Source: a virus | Virus record (IMG/VR): IMGVR_UViG_3300049893_002378 | Location: 1-41,330 of that record | Reading direction: 5' to 3' (one strand) | Length of the DNA: 41,330 nt | In this document: positions 1 to 6,195 of the stretch, one piece after another | Layout of the letters: each line of letters opens with the position of its first letter | Position numbering within the stretch: the first letter of the stretch is position 1 | Notes under the pieces: generated by a model | Seen by the model: only the letters and a program-made list of their open reading frames with translations | The model's database searches: none | What the model was told of the DNA's origin: nothing | Made by a program: the position numbers and the translations under genes

Positions 1-1
1 C

Positions 2-871
2 TACCGGGCCGCTGTCGATGCCCTGCGAGACGGTCAGCGGGCGATGTTCAACGAAATTTCCCGGCTGCGCCATGATACCGCGGTGGCCAAAGTCCCCGCG
101 GTGATCGCTCACCTCGAAGATGCCATCGGCGAGGGGGAGCACAAGGTTGTCCTGTTCGCCCACCATCACGATGTGGTCAACGAGGTCAGGGAGCACTTTG
201 GCGATCGCTGCGTGGTCCTAACCGGCGAGACGCCAATGGCGGATCGCCAGGCGGCAGTCGATAGATTCCAGGCCGATTCCAACTGCTCGCTATTCATCGG
301 CTCGATTACTGCGGCTGGCGTGGGCATCACGCTAACGGCGGCGTCCCATGTCGTGTTTGCCGAGCTTGACTGGGTGCCGGGCAACATGAGCCAAGCCGAG
401 GACCGCTGCCATCGCATCGGACAAACGGATAGTGTGCTCATCCAACATCTTGTGCTGGAGGGGTCACTGGACGCCGTCATGGCCCGGACCTTGGTTGAGA
501 AACAGGATGTCATTGACCTCGCCTTGGACGTTGAGAGGGCCAAGCTCCTCGATGAACCAGTGGCGCCGTTTACCAGTGCGGCCTCCCGGTTCTCGCCGGA
601 AAAGTTAAGGGCGGAAGCCGAACGCATGACTCCGGAACAGGTCAACGCGGTGCATTACGCGCTGCGCTACTTGGCCGGTATGTGCGACGGCGCACAGGCA
701 AGGGACGACATGGGCTTTAACGGCGCCGATACCCGGATCGGTCACTCATTAGCAGAGGCTCCGTTCTTGTCCCCACGACAGGCTGCGCTAGGCAAGAAAA
801 TCGTCCTGCACTACAAGAACACTCAACTACCTGCGGACACCGTCCGCACCATTGAAGGGAGTCCGTTATGA
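2..871 (+). CDS. SNF2-family DNA helicase/translocase, C-terminal part (5' end outside window)
   Basis: The reading frame is open from base 2, so the gene begins upstream of the window; the first internal ATG is at 44. The visible 289 codons cover the second RecA-like domain of a SNF2/SMARCAL1-type ATPase. A stretch reading KVVLFAHHHDVV is followed by LTGET, then FIGSITAAGVGITLTAASHV (motif V region) and the motif VI signature QAEDRCHRIGQ, which holds the arginine finger and is diagnostic of SNF2 proteins. After it lies about 100 residues of unassigned C-terminal sequence. Such proteins move on dsDNA and can remodel forks or anneal strands; phage versions sit in replication or recombination blocks, which fits the exonuclease three genes downstream. 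The stop overlaps the next start by 4 nt (ATGA), so the two are translationally coupled. Family call is secure; the precise role is not. Confidence 0.93.
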   Translation, partial: YRAAVDALRDGQRAMFNEISRLRHDTAVAKVPAVIAHLEDAIGEGEHKVVLFAHHHDVVNEVREHFGDRCVVLTGETPMADRQAAVDRFQADSNCSLFIGSITAAGVGITLTAASHVVFAELDWVPGNMSQAEDRCHRIGQTDSVLIQHLVLEGSLDAVMARTLVEKQDVIDLALDVERAKLLDEPVAPFTSAASRFSPEKLRAEAERMTPEQVNAVHYALRYLAGMCDGAQARDDMGFNGADTRIGHSLAEAPFLSPRQAALGKKIVLHYKNTQLPADTVRTIEGSPL

Positions 872-1056
872 AAATCATCACCTACGCCGACATCGTCGCC
901 AAATGCCCCGTCCTAACAACGCAGGACGTCTATCACCAGCAGCAAATCCTCATCGCCTATATGGCAGGCCGTGGCGATGCCCAACAGGAAAGCATCGACC
1001 GTGACCTGACCAAATTCGTGTCCGCTTATCAACCCCAAAAAGAGGAGGGAAAGTAA
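868..1056 (+). CDS. Small hypothetical protein, 62 aa
   Basis: A 62-residue soluble protein starting at the ATG of an ATGA overlap with the SNF2 gene. I recognise no family. It has no membrane segment and is mildly charged, with the lysine/glutamate-rich tail QPQKEEGK. The stop is followed one base later by the next start, and the ribosome site of that next gene (AGAGGAGGG) lies within its last codons. This tight packing suggests one operon with the SNF2 helicase, the OB-like protein and the exonuclease, so a small accessory role in replication is possible but unproven. Confidence 0.7.
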   Translation: MKIITYADIVAKCPVLTTQDVYHQQQILIAYMAGRGDAQQESIDRDLTKFVSAYQPQKEEGK

Positions 1057-1057
1057 A

Positions 1058-1903
1058 ATGGCAACGGAAACCATCACAGTGCAGGCAGTGGCCAAGCAGT
1101 CCCGGCAATATAGCGGCCAGACCATATGGCCCGTCAAGGTCAGGGACGACGGCACCAAAATGGGCGTGTGGTACAACCTCTACACCGAGACCAAGCCCAA
1201 CAAGGGCGAGTCGTTTACCGTGGACTGCAAGACCAACGCGGGTAAAGACGGCAGGATGTTTTACGACGCCACGATCGTGACCATGGCGCAACCAGCGCAG
1301 CCAGCGCAATCGACAACGCAGCCCAGGCCCAACGGTGGCACTAACAACCGCACCACGCCTTACACCGTGACCTGGTCAGCGTATGAGATCATGGCGCACA
1401 AGGCTCACGCCCTAGCCGCAGAGCTGGAACCCGCGCCGGAGGCCGGACAACCGAGAGCGTCAATCTTCGCCACCATCATGATCGCCTTTGGCGATGGCAA
1501 GATAGACGCCAGTGACGGATGGGAAAGCGTTGACCCCTGGCCGGCGCAGCCCGCACTCTATGCAGAGACCCAAGCGCACATCGACCTTGAGAACGCCCTG
1601 CATCAAACCGGGATGAGTCTCGCCGAGGCGTCAGGCAGGACACTGGCCAACGTCCGCGAGCTATCATCTGACGAAGTGCAAAAAATCCTGGCCAAGATAG
1701 AAGAGAAGGCTCTCAAGGTAAAGGATTGGCATGTCGAACTCGCCGCAGCCGTGCAGAAATACTGCACTGATAACACCCTCGACTTCGCCAAGGAAAAATT
1801 CAACGTCCTACTTAGCGTCGCCGGCACCAAAGACTTGAAGTCGCTGTCGATCAAAGACGCTTACGATGCGGTTAAGAAAATATCAACCCTCCCCAAGCTA
1901 TAG
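1058..1903 (+). CDS. Possible ssDNA-binding (OB-fold-like) protein with helical C-terminal region
   Basis: A 281-residue protein with a good ribosome site (AGAGGAGGG) before its ATG. Residues 1 to about 78 look like a single beta-rich domain with alternating hydrophobics and aromatics (VKVRDDGTKMGVWYNLY, then GRMFYDATIV), the pattern expected of an OB fold. A low-complexity Pro/Gln/Asn/Thr linker follows (about 79-107), then a mostly helical region with many Ala/Lys/Glu to the end. It sits between a SNF2 helicase and a 5'-3' exonuclease. The arrangement would suit a single-strand DNA-binding protein, but I cannot match it to a named family, and there is no acidic SSB-type tail. The ssDNA-binding role is inference. 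Confidence 0.55.
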   Translation: MATETITVQAVAKQSRQYSGQTIWPVKVRDDGTKMGVWYNLYTETKPNKGESFTVDCKTNAGKDGRMFYDATIVTMAQPAQPAQSTTQPRPNGGTNNRTTPYTVTWSAYEIMAHKAHALAAELEPAPEAGQPRASIFATIMIAFGDGKIDASDGWESVDPWPAQPALYAETQAHIDLENALHQTGMSLAEASGRTLANVRELSSDEVQKILAKIEEKALKVKDWHVELAAAVQKYCTDNTLDFAKEKFNVLLSVAGTKDLKSLSIKDAYDAVKKISTLPKL

Positions 1904-1914
1904 AAAGGCAGGAT

Positions 1915-2697
1915 ATGTCCATGTTTACCATTATCGACGGCCATGGATGGTTCTACCGCGCGTATTACGGTTCGTTGAAAACCGCGAATGGCGAACCCGA
2001 TCACGCGTTGACGACCTTCCGGGCCATGCTCAAGGACTACGTGGATAAGTACAAACCCGATCAACTCGTTGTGGCCAGGGACGCCGGCAGGGAGTCGTTT
2101 CGCCATGAAATCTTTCCCAACTACAAGAGCAACCGCAAAGCCGTGCCGGATGGCATTGCCGAGCAGCTCTCGCGCTTTCCGGCTTATCTTGACAGTTTGG
2201 GCGTGCCCCACCTGGGGTGCCCGAACTTCGAGGCCGACGACATTGCCGGAACGCTATGCTCCCGGTTTTCCGATACGTATCAGATATACTTGGCAACAGG
2301 AGACAAAGACTGGCTGCAACTGGTGAACGATCGCGTGTCTGTCATCAACTCCAAAAACGAACTGATGGCACCCACCGATGTTGCTGTAAAGTTCGGCGTC
2401 ATCCCCGAGCAGGTCGTGGAGGTATTAGCGCTGATGGGCGACGCCACCGATGGCATCCCCGGAGTCGCCGGCATCGGCGAGAAAATCGCAGTGGCACTGA
2501 TTCAAGGCTGGCTCAATCTGGAACATCTCTATGATCATCTAGGCGAAGTGGAAACAAGCATCAAGAGCGGCCCAAGGATTCACGGTCTGTTAGAAGTCGG
2601 CAGGGAAGCCGCGTTCCTCAGCCGAGAGCTGGTTACCATCAACCGCAAGGCGCCCGTTTATGCCATGGGCGATTTTGAATGGCGTGCACAACTGTAG
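1915..2697 (+). CDS. 5'-3' exonuclease / flap endonuclease (FEN/PIN-like)
   Basis: A 260-residue protein of the family of T5/T7 exonucleases and the DNA polymerase I 5'-nuclease domain. It begins with the metal-binding FTIIDGHGWFYRAYY, followed by the helical-arch region with RESFRHEIFPNYKSNRK, then FEADDIAGTL and LATGDKDWLQL, which carry the clustered acidic metal ligands of a PIN-type nuclease. A helix-3-turn-helix motif for DNA binding follows (ALMGDATDGIPGVAGIGEK). Length matches stand-alone phage enzymes. The ATG at 1915 has an AAAGG box upstream; the second ATG at 1921 is better spaced from AGGA at 1909-1912 and could be the true start. It probably removes RNA primers or trims flaps during phage replication, together with the upstream helicase and OB-like protein. 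Confidence 0.95.
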   Translation: MSMFTIIDGHGWFYRAYYGSLKTANGEPDHALTTFRAMLKDYVDKYKPDQLVVARDAGRESFRHEIFPNYKSNRKAVPDGIAEQLSRFPAYLDSLGVPHLGCPNFEADDIAGTLCSRFSDTYQIYLATGDKDWLQLVNDRVSVINSKNELMAPTDVAVKFGVIPEQVVEVLALMGDATDGIPGVAGIGEKIAVALIQGWLNLEHLYDHLGEVETSIKSGPRIHGLLEVGREAAFLSRELVTINRKAPVYAMGDFEWRAQL

Positions 2698-2710
2698 AAG
2701 GGTAACCGTC

Positions 2711-3490
2711 ATGGCCAGAACAGCAAGAAAGAAAACCGAAATAGAGGTGGTTGCACACACGCAGCCACCCGCGGAAGTATTCCCACCCATCCCTCCATTG
2801 CCAGTGTTTGCCGAGCACATCGGCAACCTACTAGCCGAAGTCGAGGGCTTTAAGTGCGCCAACGTGGATGACTTCTCGCGTGGCGCCAAGTGGAGAAGTA
2901 GAGCCATCGACCTGCGCAACCAAATCACTGCCGCCTATCAGCCCAGAAAACAGGCTTTCGATGCGGCAAAGCAACCAGCCATCGACGCCGAGAAGGCCGA
3001 CTTGGCCAAGGTTAATCTCGCCGTGGGCAACGTGGACTCGCAGTGTATCGCCTGGCAGAGAGAGAAGAAGCGCAAGGCGGATGAGGAAGCCGAACGCCAG
3101 CGCCAGGCAGAAATAGCCAGGCGCGAACAGGAGAAACGCGAGCGAGCCGAGGAGCAACAGCGCAAGGCCGACTTGCTAGACGCCTGGGGAGACCCCGAAG
3201 GCGCCAAGTTGGCCGAGCAGGGCGCAAAGGACATCGAAGCCGAGGTGGTCATCCTACCTCGTCCCACCACGCCGGGTGTCCCCACCTATGCCAAGGGCGT
3301 GAGGACTCAGCCCAAACTCGTGGCCTCCATCACTAACCCCAGCGCGGTCAACCGCGCGTTTTGCATCCCGTCTCAGGCTTTGGTAAACGCCAAGGTTAAG
3401 ACGTTCACCGATTTCAACAAGAAACCCACTGCCGAGCAGATAGCCGAACTGGCAGCGGAGATCGGCGGGGTTAGCCTGGAGTGGCAATGA
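2711..3490 (+). CDS. Hypothetical protein with long charged coiled coil
   Basis: The start at 2711 is chosen because GAAGGG lies just upstream; the frame is open back to an ATG at 2660, but that lies inside the exonuclease gene. The product is 259 residues. A Pro-rich N-terminus (residues about 16-35) is followed by a helical region, then a very charged Lys/Glu/Arg/Gln segment around residues 112-160, typical of an elongated single helix or coiled coil. A compact C-terminal domain follows (about 175-259). Similar proteins are found beside phage recombination genes, but I cannot name a family with confidence. It is likely in the same operon as the exonuclease. Confidence 0.75.
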   Translation: MARTARKKTEIEVVAHTQPPAEVFPPIPPLPVFAEHIGNLLAEVEGFKCANVDDFSRGAKWRSRAIDLRNQITAAYQPRKQAFDAAKQPAIDAEKADLAKVNLAVGNVDSQCIAWQREKKRKADEEAERQRQAEIARREQEKRERAEEQQRKADLLDAWGDPEGAKLAEQGAKDIEAEVVILPRPTTPGVPTYAKGVRTQPKLVASITNPSAVNRAFCIPSQALVNAKVKTFTDFNKKPTAEQIAELAAEIGGVSLEWQ

Positions 3491-3502
3491 AAGGAGAATT
3501 CC

Positions 3503-3727
3503 ATGGCCAAAATCATCAAATTCCCCGACCGCAAACGCGCCATCACCCAAGCCGAGGCGCAGCGCCGATGGCTGGAGACCAACGAAATCCCCGTGCAGTA
3601 CGGCTGGAAGTGGCCGACCGATAGTTGGCTAACAAGGCGACTGTCTCTGGTAAGAAAAAAAACAATTGAGGAGTCAACAATTGGATTGCTACAGCAAGAA
3701 CGAACTAATGAGAAAGAAACGCCTTGA
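3503..3727 (+). CDS. Small hypothetical protein, 74 aa
   Basis: A basic 74-residue protein with a clear ribosome site (AAAGGAG) 7 nt before its ATG. Residues 1-50 contain several aromatic residues (YGWKWPTDSW). The last third follows a run of eight adenines near 3655-3662 and becomes low-complexity Glu/Thr/Lys. The 3' end overlaps, in another frame, a short ORF (3681-3758) with its own ribosome site. No family recognised. The A-run could support frameshifting into that other frame, but nothing here proves it. Confidence 0.6.
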   Translation: MAKIIKFPDRKRAITQAEAQRRWLETNEIPVQYGWKWPTDSWLTRRLSLVRKKTIEESTIGLLQQERTNEKETP

Positions 3728-3758
3728 CGCCATCCGGGGCGAGCAGAACAAACGCTGA
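3681..3758 (+). CDS. Very small candidate ORF, 25 aa, TTG start
   Basis: A 25-residue frame beginning at TTG 3681, 7 nt after GAGGAG, and ending at TGA 3756-3758. It overlaps the end of the 74-residue gene in a different frame. The predicted peptide is strongly basic (MRKKRLDAIRGEQNKR at its end). The ribosome site in front of it is the best one in this stretch and has no other gene to serve. It could instead be the lost or frameshifted tail of the 74-residue protein, joined through the run of eight A residues. Low to moderate support. Confidence 0.4.
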   Translation: MDCYSKNELMRKKRLDAIRGEQNKR

Positions 3759-3837
3759 GGCGTATATGTGGGTATTTTATGCGTTTGACAGCAGACTGTT
3801 GTGGGCGTAGGGAGATTAGAGGAATACGAGCAAACAG

Positions 3838-3856
3838 AAGGAGGGTAGATAATGGA
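3838..3856 (+). repeat. 19-nt duplicated ribosome-site/start block, copy 1
   Basis: This 19-nt block (AAGGAGGGTAGATAATGGA) is identical to 4080-4098. It includes a strong Shine-Dalgarno sequence, the in-frame TAG and the ATG. Here the ATG at 3852 opens only a three-codon frame. Confidence 0.85.
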
Positions 3857-3863
3857 GAGATGA
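3852..3863 (+). promoter_or_regulatory. Three-codon leader frame (Met-Glu-Arg-stop) coupled to the next gene
   Basis: The strong ribosome site at 3838-3847 drives ATG 3852, which reads Met-Glu-Arg and then TGA at 3861-3863. That stop overlaps the ATG at 3860 (ATGA), which opens the 76-residue gene. Ribosomes finishing this tiny frame could restart on 3860. The arrangement probably arose because the ribosome-site block was copied from, or into, the gene at 4094. Whether it regulates anything is unknown. Confidence 0.5.
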
Positions 3864-4090
3864 GAGATATGATTCATACAAGCAAGAATGGTCGATCCAC
3901 CGCTACTCTTGAGGGTGTCGCGTCGCGCTTCCACAGAGAAGTCGGATTGCCAAAAAGTCTTTCGCGGCGCCTTTCGAAGAAGTTCAACAAATTGGCAAAA
4001 AAGGTTGATTGGGCCGTTCCACTTCCTGAGCGAGACATTCCCGCTTATGCCTATACCAAGCGATCCAAAGCTCCCTTGAAAGGAGGGTAG
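3860..4090 (+). CDS. Small basic hypothetical protein, 76 aa
   Basis: I chose the ATG at 3860 rather than the upstream in-frame ATG at 3779, because 3779 has no ribosome site while 3860 sits directly behind the strong site at 3838 and its coupled three-codon frame. The product is 76 residues and rich in Lys/Arg (SKSLSRRLSKKFNKLAKK in the middle is similar to an amphipathic basic helix). This could bind nucleic acid, but no family is recognised. Its last codons (AAA GGA GGG TAG) form the ribosome site of the next gene at 4094, so the two are coupled. Confidence 0.6.
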   Translation: MRDMIHTSKNGRSTATLEGVASRFHREVGLPKSLSRRLSKKFNKLAKKVDWAVPLPERDIPAYAYTKRSKAPLKGG

Positions 4091-4098
4091 ATAATGGA
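4080..4098 (+). repeat. 19-nt duplicated ribosome-site/start block, copy 2
   Basis: Identical to 3838-3856. Here the ATG (4094) opens a full 200-residue gene, so this copy is the functional one for a long product. Confidence 0.85.
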
Positions 4099-4696
4099 AA
4101 AAGGTTTGAAGGAGTTAGTCGAGATGTGGTTAAGCAAGGCCAAAGGCGATTACGAAAAGGCCCACGACATGGGCGTAAACGAATTACTCCACGACAAAAC
4201 TTTACAAAAACAGCACTTGACTAAGATGATAGTCTGTTACGTAAGCAAATCGCTGCACGAGTACCGCAGCGGCATCAGGGCGGGCACCGTCATAGAGGAA
4301 GTCAACTTACAGGTTAAAGGAAGATCAGGGGAACGGTACTCTACTCTTGAAAACGACATCGTAGATAAGGGCCGCAACCCCCTCCAATCCGGCAAGGCGA
4401 TCAAAGACGCCACTGTTGAAGAGGTCATCGAGGACATCTTGAAGTACCAAAACAACCTGCGCGGCAACTGCCGGAACGTGGCCTTCAACTTCGCGTCGAT
4501 TCGAGGTCTTGAACTCAAAGACGTAGTGGGCAAAAAGGTAAGCACTACGATGTTCAGTTGCCACTGGGCAGAATCTGAAAAGGTCGGGGAAGAATACGCT
4601 AATTACATCATCAACAGTTTAGCGAAGAAATACAGTCGACAATTTAGCGCGACCGCCTACTTAGTGCGACCGGCTATTCAATGCGACGCGATTTAG
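4094..4696 (+). CDS. Hypothetical protein, 200 aa, ending inside the first repeat array
   Basis: A 200-residue soluble, mixed-charge protein with a strong ribosome site in the copied 19-nt block. I recognise no domain. It contains a Lys/Asp/Glu-rich helical N-terminus (about 1-60), a middle region around DIVDKGRNPLQSGKAIKDA, and a C-terminal part with two Cys residues (GNCRNVAFNF and FSCHW). Its TAG stop (4694-4696) is made of the last T of the gene plus AG shared with the TTAGACCA at the start of the first repeat unit. The coding region therefore runs directly into the array with no gap. It may belong with the array and the IS110-like gene downstream; that is a position argument only. Confidence 0.7.
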   Translation: MEKGLKELVEMWLSKAKGDYEKAHDMGVNELLHDKTLQKQHLTKMIVCYVSKSLHEYRSGIRAGTVIEEVNLQVKGRSGERYSTLENDIVDKGRNPLQSGKAIKDATVEEVIEDILKYQNNLRGNCRNVAFNFASIRGLELKDVVGKKVSTTMFSCHWAESEKVGEEYANYIINSLAKKYSRQFSATAYLVRPAIQCDAI

Positions 4697-4928
4697 ACCA
4701 TCGTGGTACTGTAACCCACGCGCGTGATGTCTTATTTTTATATTAGACCAGCAAAGCGATGTAACCCATGAAACCTATGTCTTATTTTCAGGTTAGACCA
4801 GACCGTGACTGTAACCCAGACTTAACCTGTCTTATTTTCAGGTTAGACCAATAAAGCGATGTAACCCAACAATCTGCTGTCTTATTTTTATGTTAAACCA
4901 TGCCCGTGTAACCCAACTCCGCCTTGTC
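4696..4928. repeat. Array 1 of split-variable repeats: 5 units, 50-bp period
   Basis: Five units follow the pattern GACCA, 9 variable nt, TGTAACCCA, 9 variable nt, TGTC. TGTAACCCA cores are at 4710, 4760, 4810, 4860 and 4907. The first four units repeat every 50 bp exactly, with a 14-nt AT-rich linker (TTATTTTTATATTA or TTATTTTCAGGTTA). The fifth is degenerate: AACCA in place of GACCA and only 6 variable nt before the core. The variable blocks differ in every unit and I see no consistent pairing between the two blocks of a unit. A short AGAC/GTCT complementarity exists between the unit ends. The array fills most of the 308-nt gap between the genes at 4094 and 5005, and I see no other feature there. 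Confidence 0.9.
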
Positions 4929-5004
4929 TATATACTAAGGCCAGCGGCAAGATGCAATCCAATCGGCAGGTGCCTACCTCAAAACCAGAAAGGCCAAAGG
5001 AAAC

Positions 5005-6195
5005 ATGAAATCCAAACAAAACTTGCTTATTAAAGAAAAGACCAGCATGGCAATGCAACCCAAAATCCCGCTGTCTTCAATCAGTTCAGAGCTGCTGCTC
5101 GACTTGAAACGAGCTAGCGAAGAGTACGAAGACGTCTTACGTACCAAAGGCAAAATAGAGCTGGCGCTAAAGGCCAAAGAGCGCCGCTTTATGGCCGCTT
5201 TGGGGCTAAAGAGCATAAAGAAAGGAGGAGTCATAGTAGATCAATTGATGAACGGTAAGCGCGACAAGCTGATGCTCGCTATCCAACATGACGTGGCCAA
5301 GTTTTTAGCTGATAACTATGTCTCTATTGACAAGAAAGACCATAATGGAGATGTAACCCATCCGGGGATTGTCATTAAAAAAGACCAAAATCGTCGTGTA
5401 ACCCATGCACGGTCTGTCATTAAAAAAGACCACCCGTTGACTGTAACCCATATGCGGGGTGTCATTAAAAAAGACCAAAATCACCGTGTAACCCAGGCGC
5501 AGCATGTCTCCAATAACGGCCATCATCAACGTGTAACCCAGGGCCCATCTGCCGACTTGATTCTAGACTTCATCGACAGGCTAAACCCTCATCTAGCCGC
5601 GCTAGAGCCGATATTGACCGAACGCGACCGTTGGGAGAACACGTTAAAACACCTGGCCACTAAGTTACCTGTATGGCCCTGGGTAGAAAGAGACGTTAAG
5701 GGCGTAGGTGGCTCATCGTTAGCTCGCATCGTCGGAGCCACGGTCAACAAGGACTTCGTCACCGGCAAGATACGCTGCATTGACGATTATCCTAGCCCCG
5801 CTAAGCTGTGGAAGCGCATGGGCCTAGGGATGGTCCAGTACGCCGACGGTACCCAGGAGATACAAAAGCGCAGCAAGGAGTACGGCACCATCCACAAGTA
5901 TAATCCCGTCCGCCGCTCGTTGATGCACGTGGTGGGCGAGTGTATAGTCAAAGCCAATGACTATTACAAGAAGGAGATATATGACTCTTACCGCGTCCGC
6001 CTAGAGGCTAAATATCCCGAGTGGGAAACTGCTAAGACCAAAGACGGCGCAAAGGCGCACCCCGGCCACTATAATAAATGCGCTATGCGCTATATGGAAA
6101 AAAAATTTCTAAAAGACCTGTGGGTAGAATGGCACAAGGCGTTAGGGCTGTACGACAGAATTGAGTGCGCAGATAAGACCACGCGCCGAATGTAA
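5005..6195 (+). CDS. IS110/Transposase_20-like (helix-hairpin-helix) protein carrying an in-frame repeat array
   Basis: A 396-residue protein. Residues 1 to about 108 are helical and charged and do not resemble the RuvC-like DEDD domain of IS110 transposases. Residues 112-184 are five 15-residue repeats of the type KKD(H/Q)xxxxVT(H/Q)xxxxV, encoded by the repeat array itself. Residues about 185-230 form a probable coiled coil. Then comes VKGVGGSSLARIVG, a helix-hairpin-helix matching the GIG motif of Transposase_20, followed by SPAKLWKRMGLGMVQYADGTQ, NPVRRSLMHVVGECI and YRVRLEAKYPEW, in the order seen in IS110-family C-terminal domains. At the place where I expect that family's catalytic serine (often an SG after GLxP), I read DG, so the serine may be missing; this is an eye alignment. 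The stop TAA lies inside the first unit of array 3. The start at ATG 5005 follows AAAGGA. Probable role: nucleic-acid binding linked to the repeats. Confidence 0.75.
   Translation: MKSKQNLLIKEKTSMAMQPKIPLSSISSELLLDLKRASEEYEDVLRTKGKIELALKAKERRFMAALGLKSIKKGGVIVDQLMNGKRDKLMLAIQHDVAKFLADNYVSIDKKDHNGDVTHPGIVIKKDQNRRVTHARSVIKKDHPLTVTHMRGVIKKDQNHRVTQAQHVSNNGHHQRVTQGPSADLILDFIDRLNPHLAALEPILTERDRWENTLKHLATKLPVWPWVERDVKGVGGSSLARIVGATVNKDFVTGKIRCIDDYPSPAKLWKRMGLGMVQYADGTQEIQKRSKEYGTIHKYNPVRRSLMHVVGECIVKANDYYKKEIYDSYRVRLEAKYPEWETAKTKDGAKAHPGHYNKCAMRYMEKKFLKDLWVEWHKALGLYDRIECADKTTRRM
5338..5553. repeat. Array 2 of split-variable repeats inside the coding region: 5 units, 45-bp period
   Basis: Five units with cores at 5352, 5397, 5442, 5487 and 5532, repeating every 45 bp exactly. 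The 36-nt unit (GACCA-N9-TGTAACCCA-N9-TGTC) is unchanged from array 1, but the linker is 9 nt (ATTAAAAAA, or TCCAATAAC after unit 4). The fifth unit is slightly degenerate (GGCCA and TGCC). Because 45 is a multiple of 3, the array stays open in the gene and encodes 15-residue repeats; the core is read as x-GTA-ACC-CA, avoiding its TAA. The same core is read in a different phase at the end of the gene. Confidence 0.92.

Noticed and set aside
3785-3813. Sigma70 promoter with TTGACA at 3785
   Set aside because: The -35 box is perfect but the sequence 17 nt later (TAGGGA) is a poor -10 box. Not enough to call.
3850-3858. Exact 9-nt match of an array-2 block (TAATGGAGA) to the leader region
   Set aside because: The partner block has no match nearby, and single 9-nt matches are expected by chance in a window of this length.
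3779-4090. Longer 103-residue version of the gene at 3860
   Set aside because: ATG 3779 has no ribosome site, and the strong site at 3838 would lie within the gene.
4696-4928. Hairpin formed by the two variable blocks of a unit
   Set aside because: Checked by eye in several units; no consistent complementarity between the first and second 9-nt blocks. Only the unit ends (AGAC/GTCT) pair weakly.
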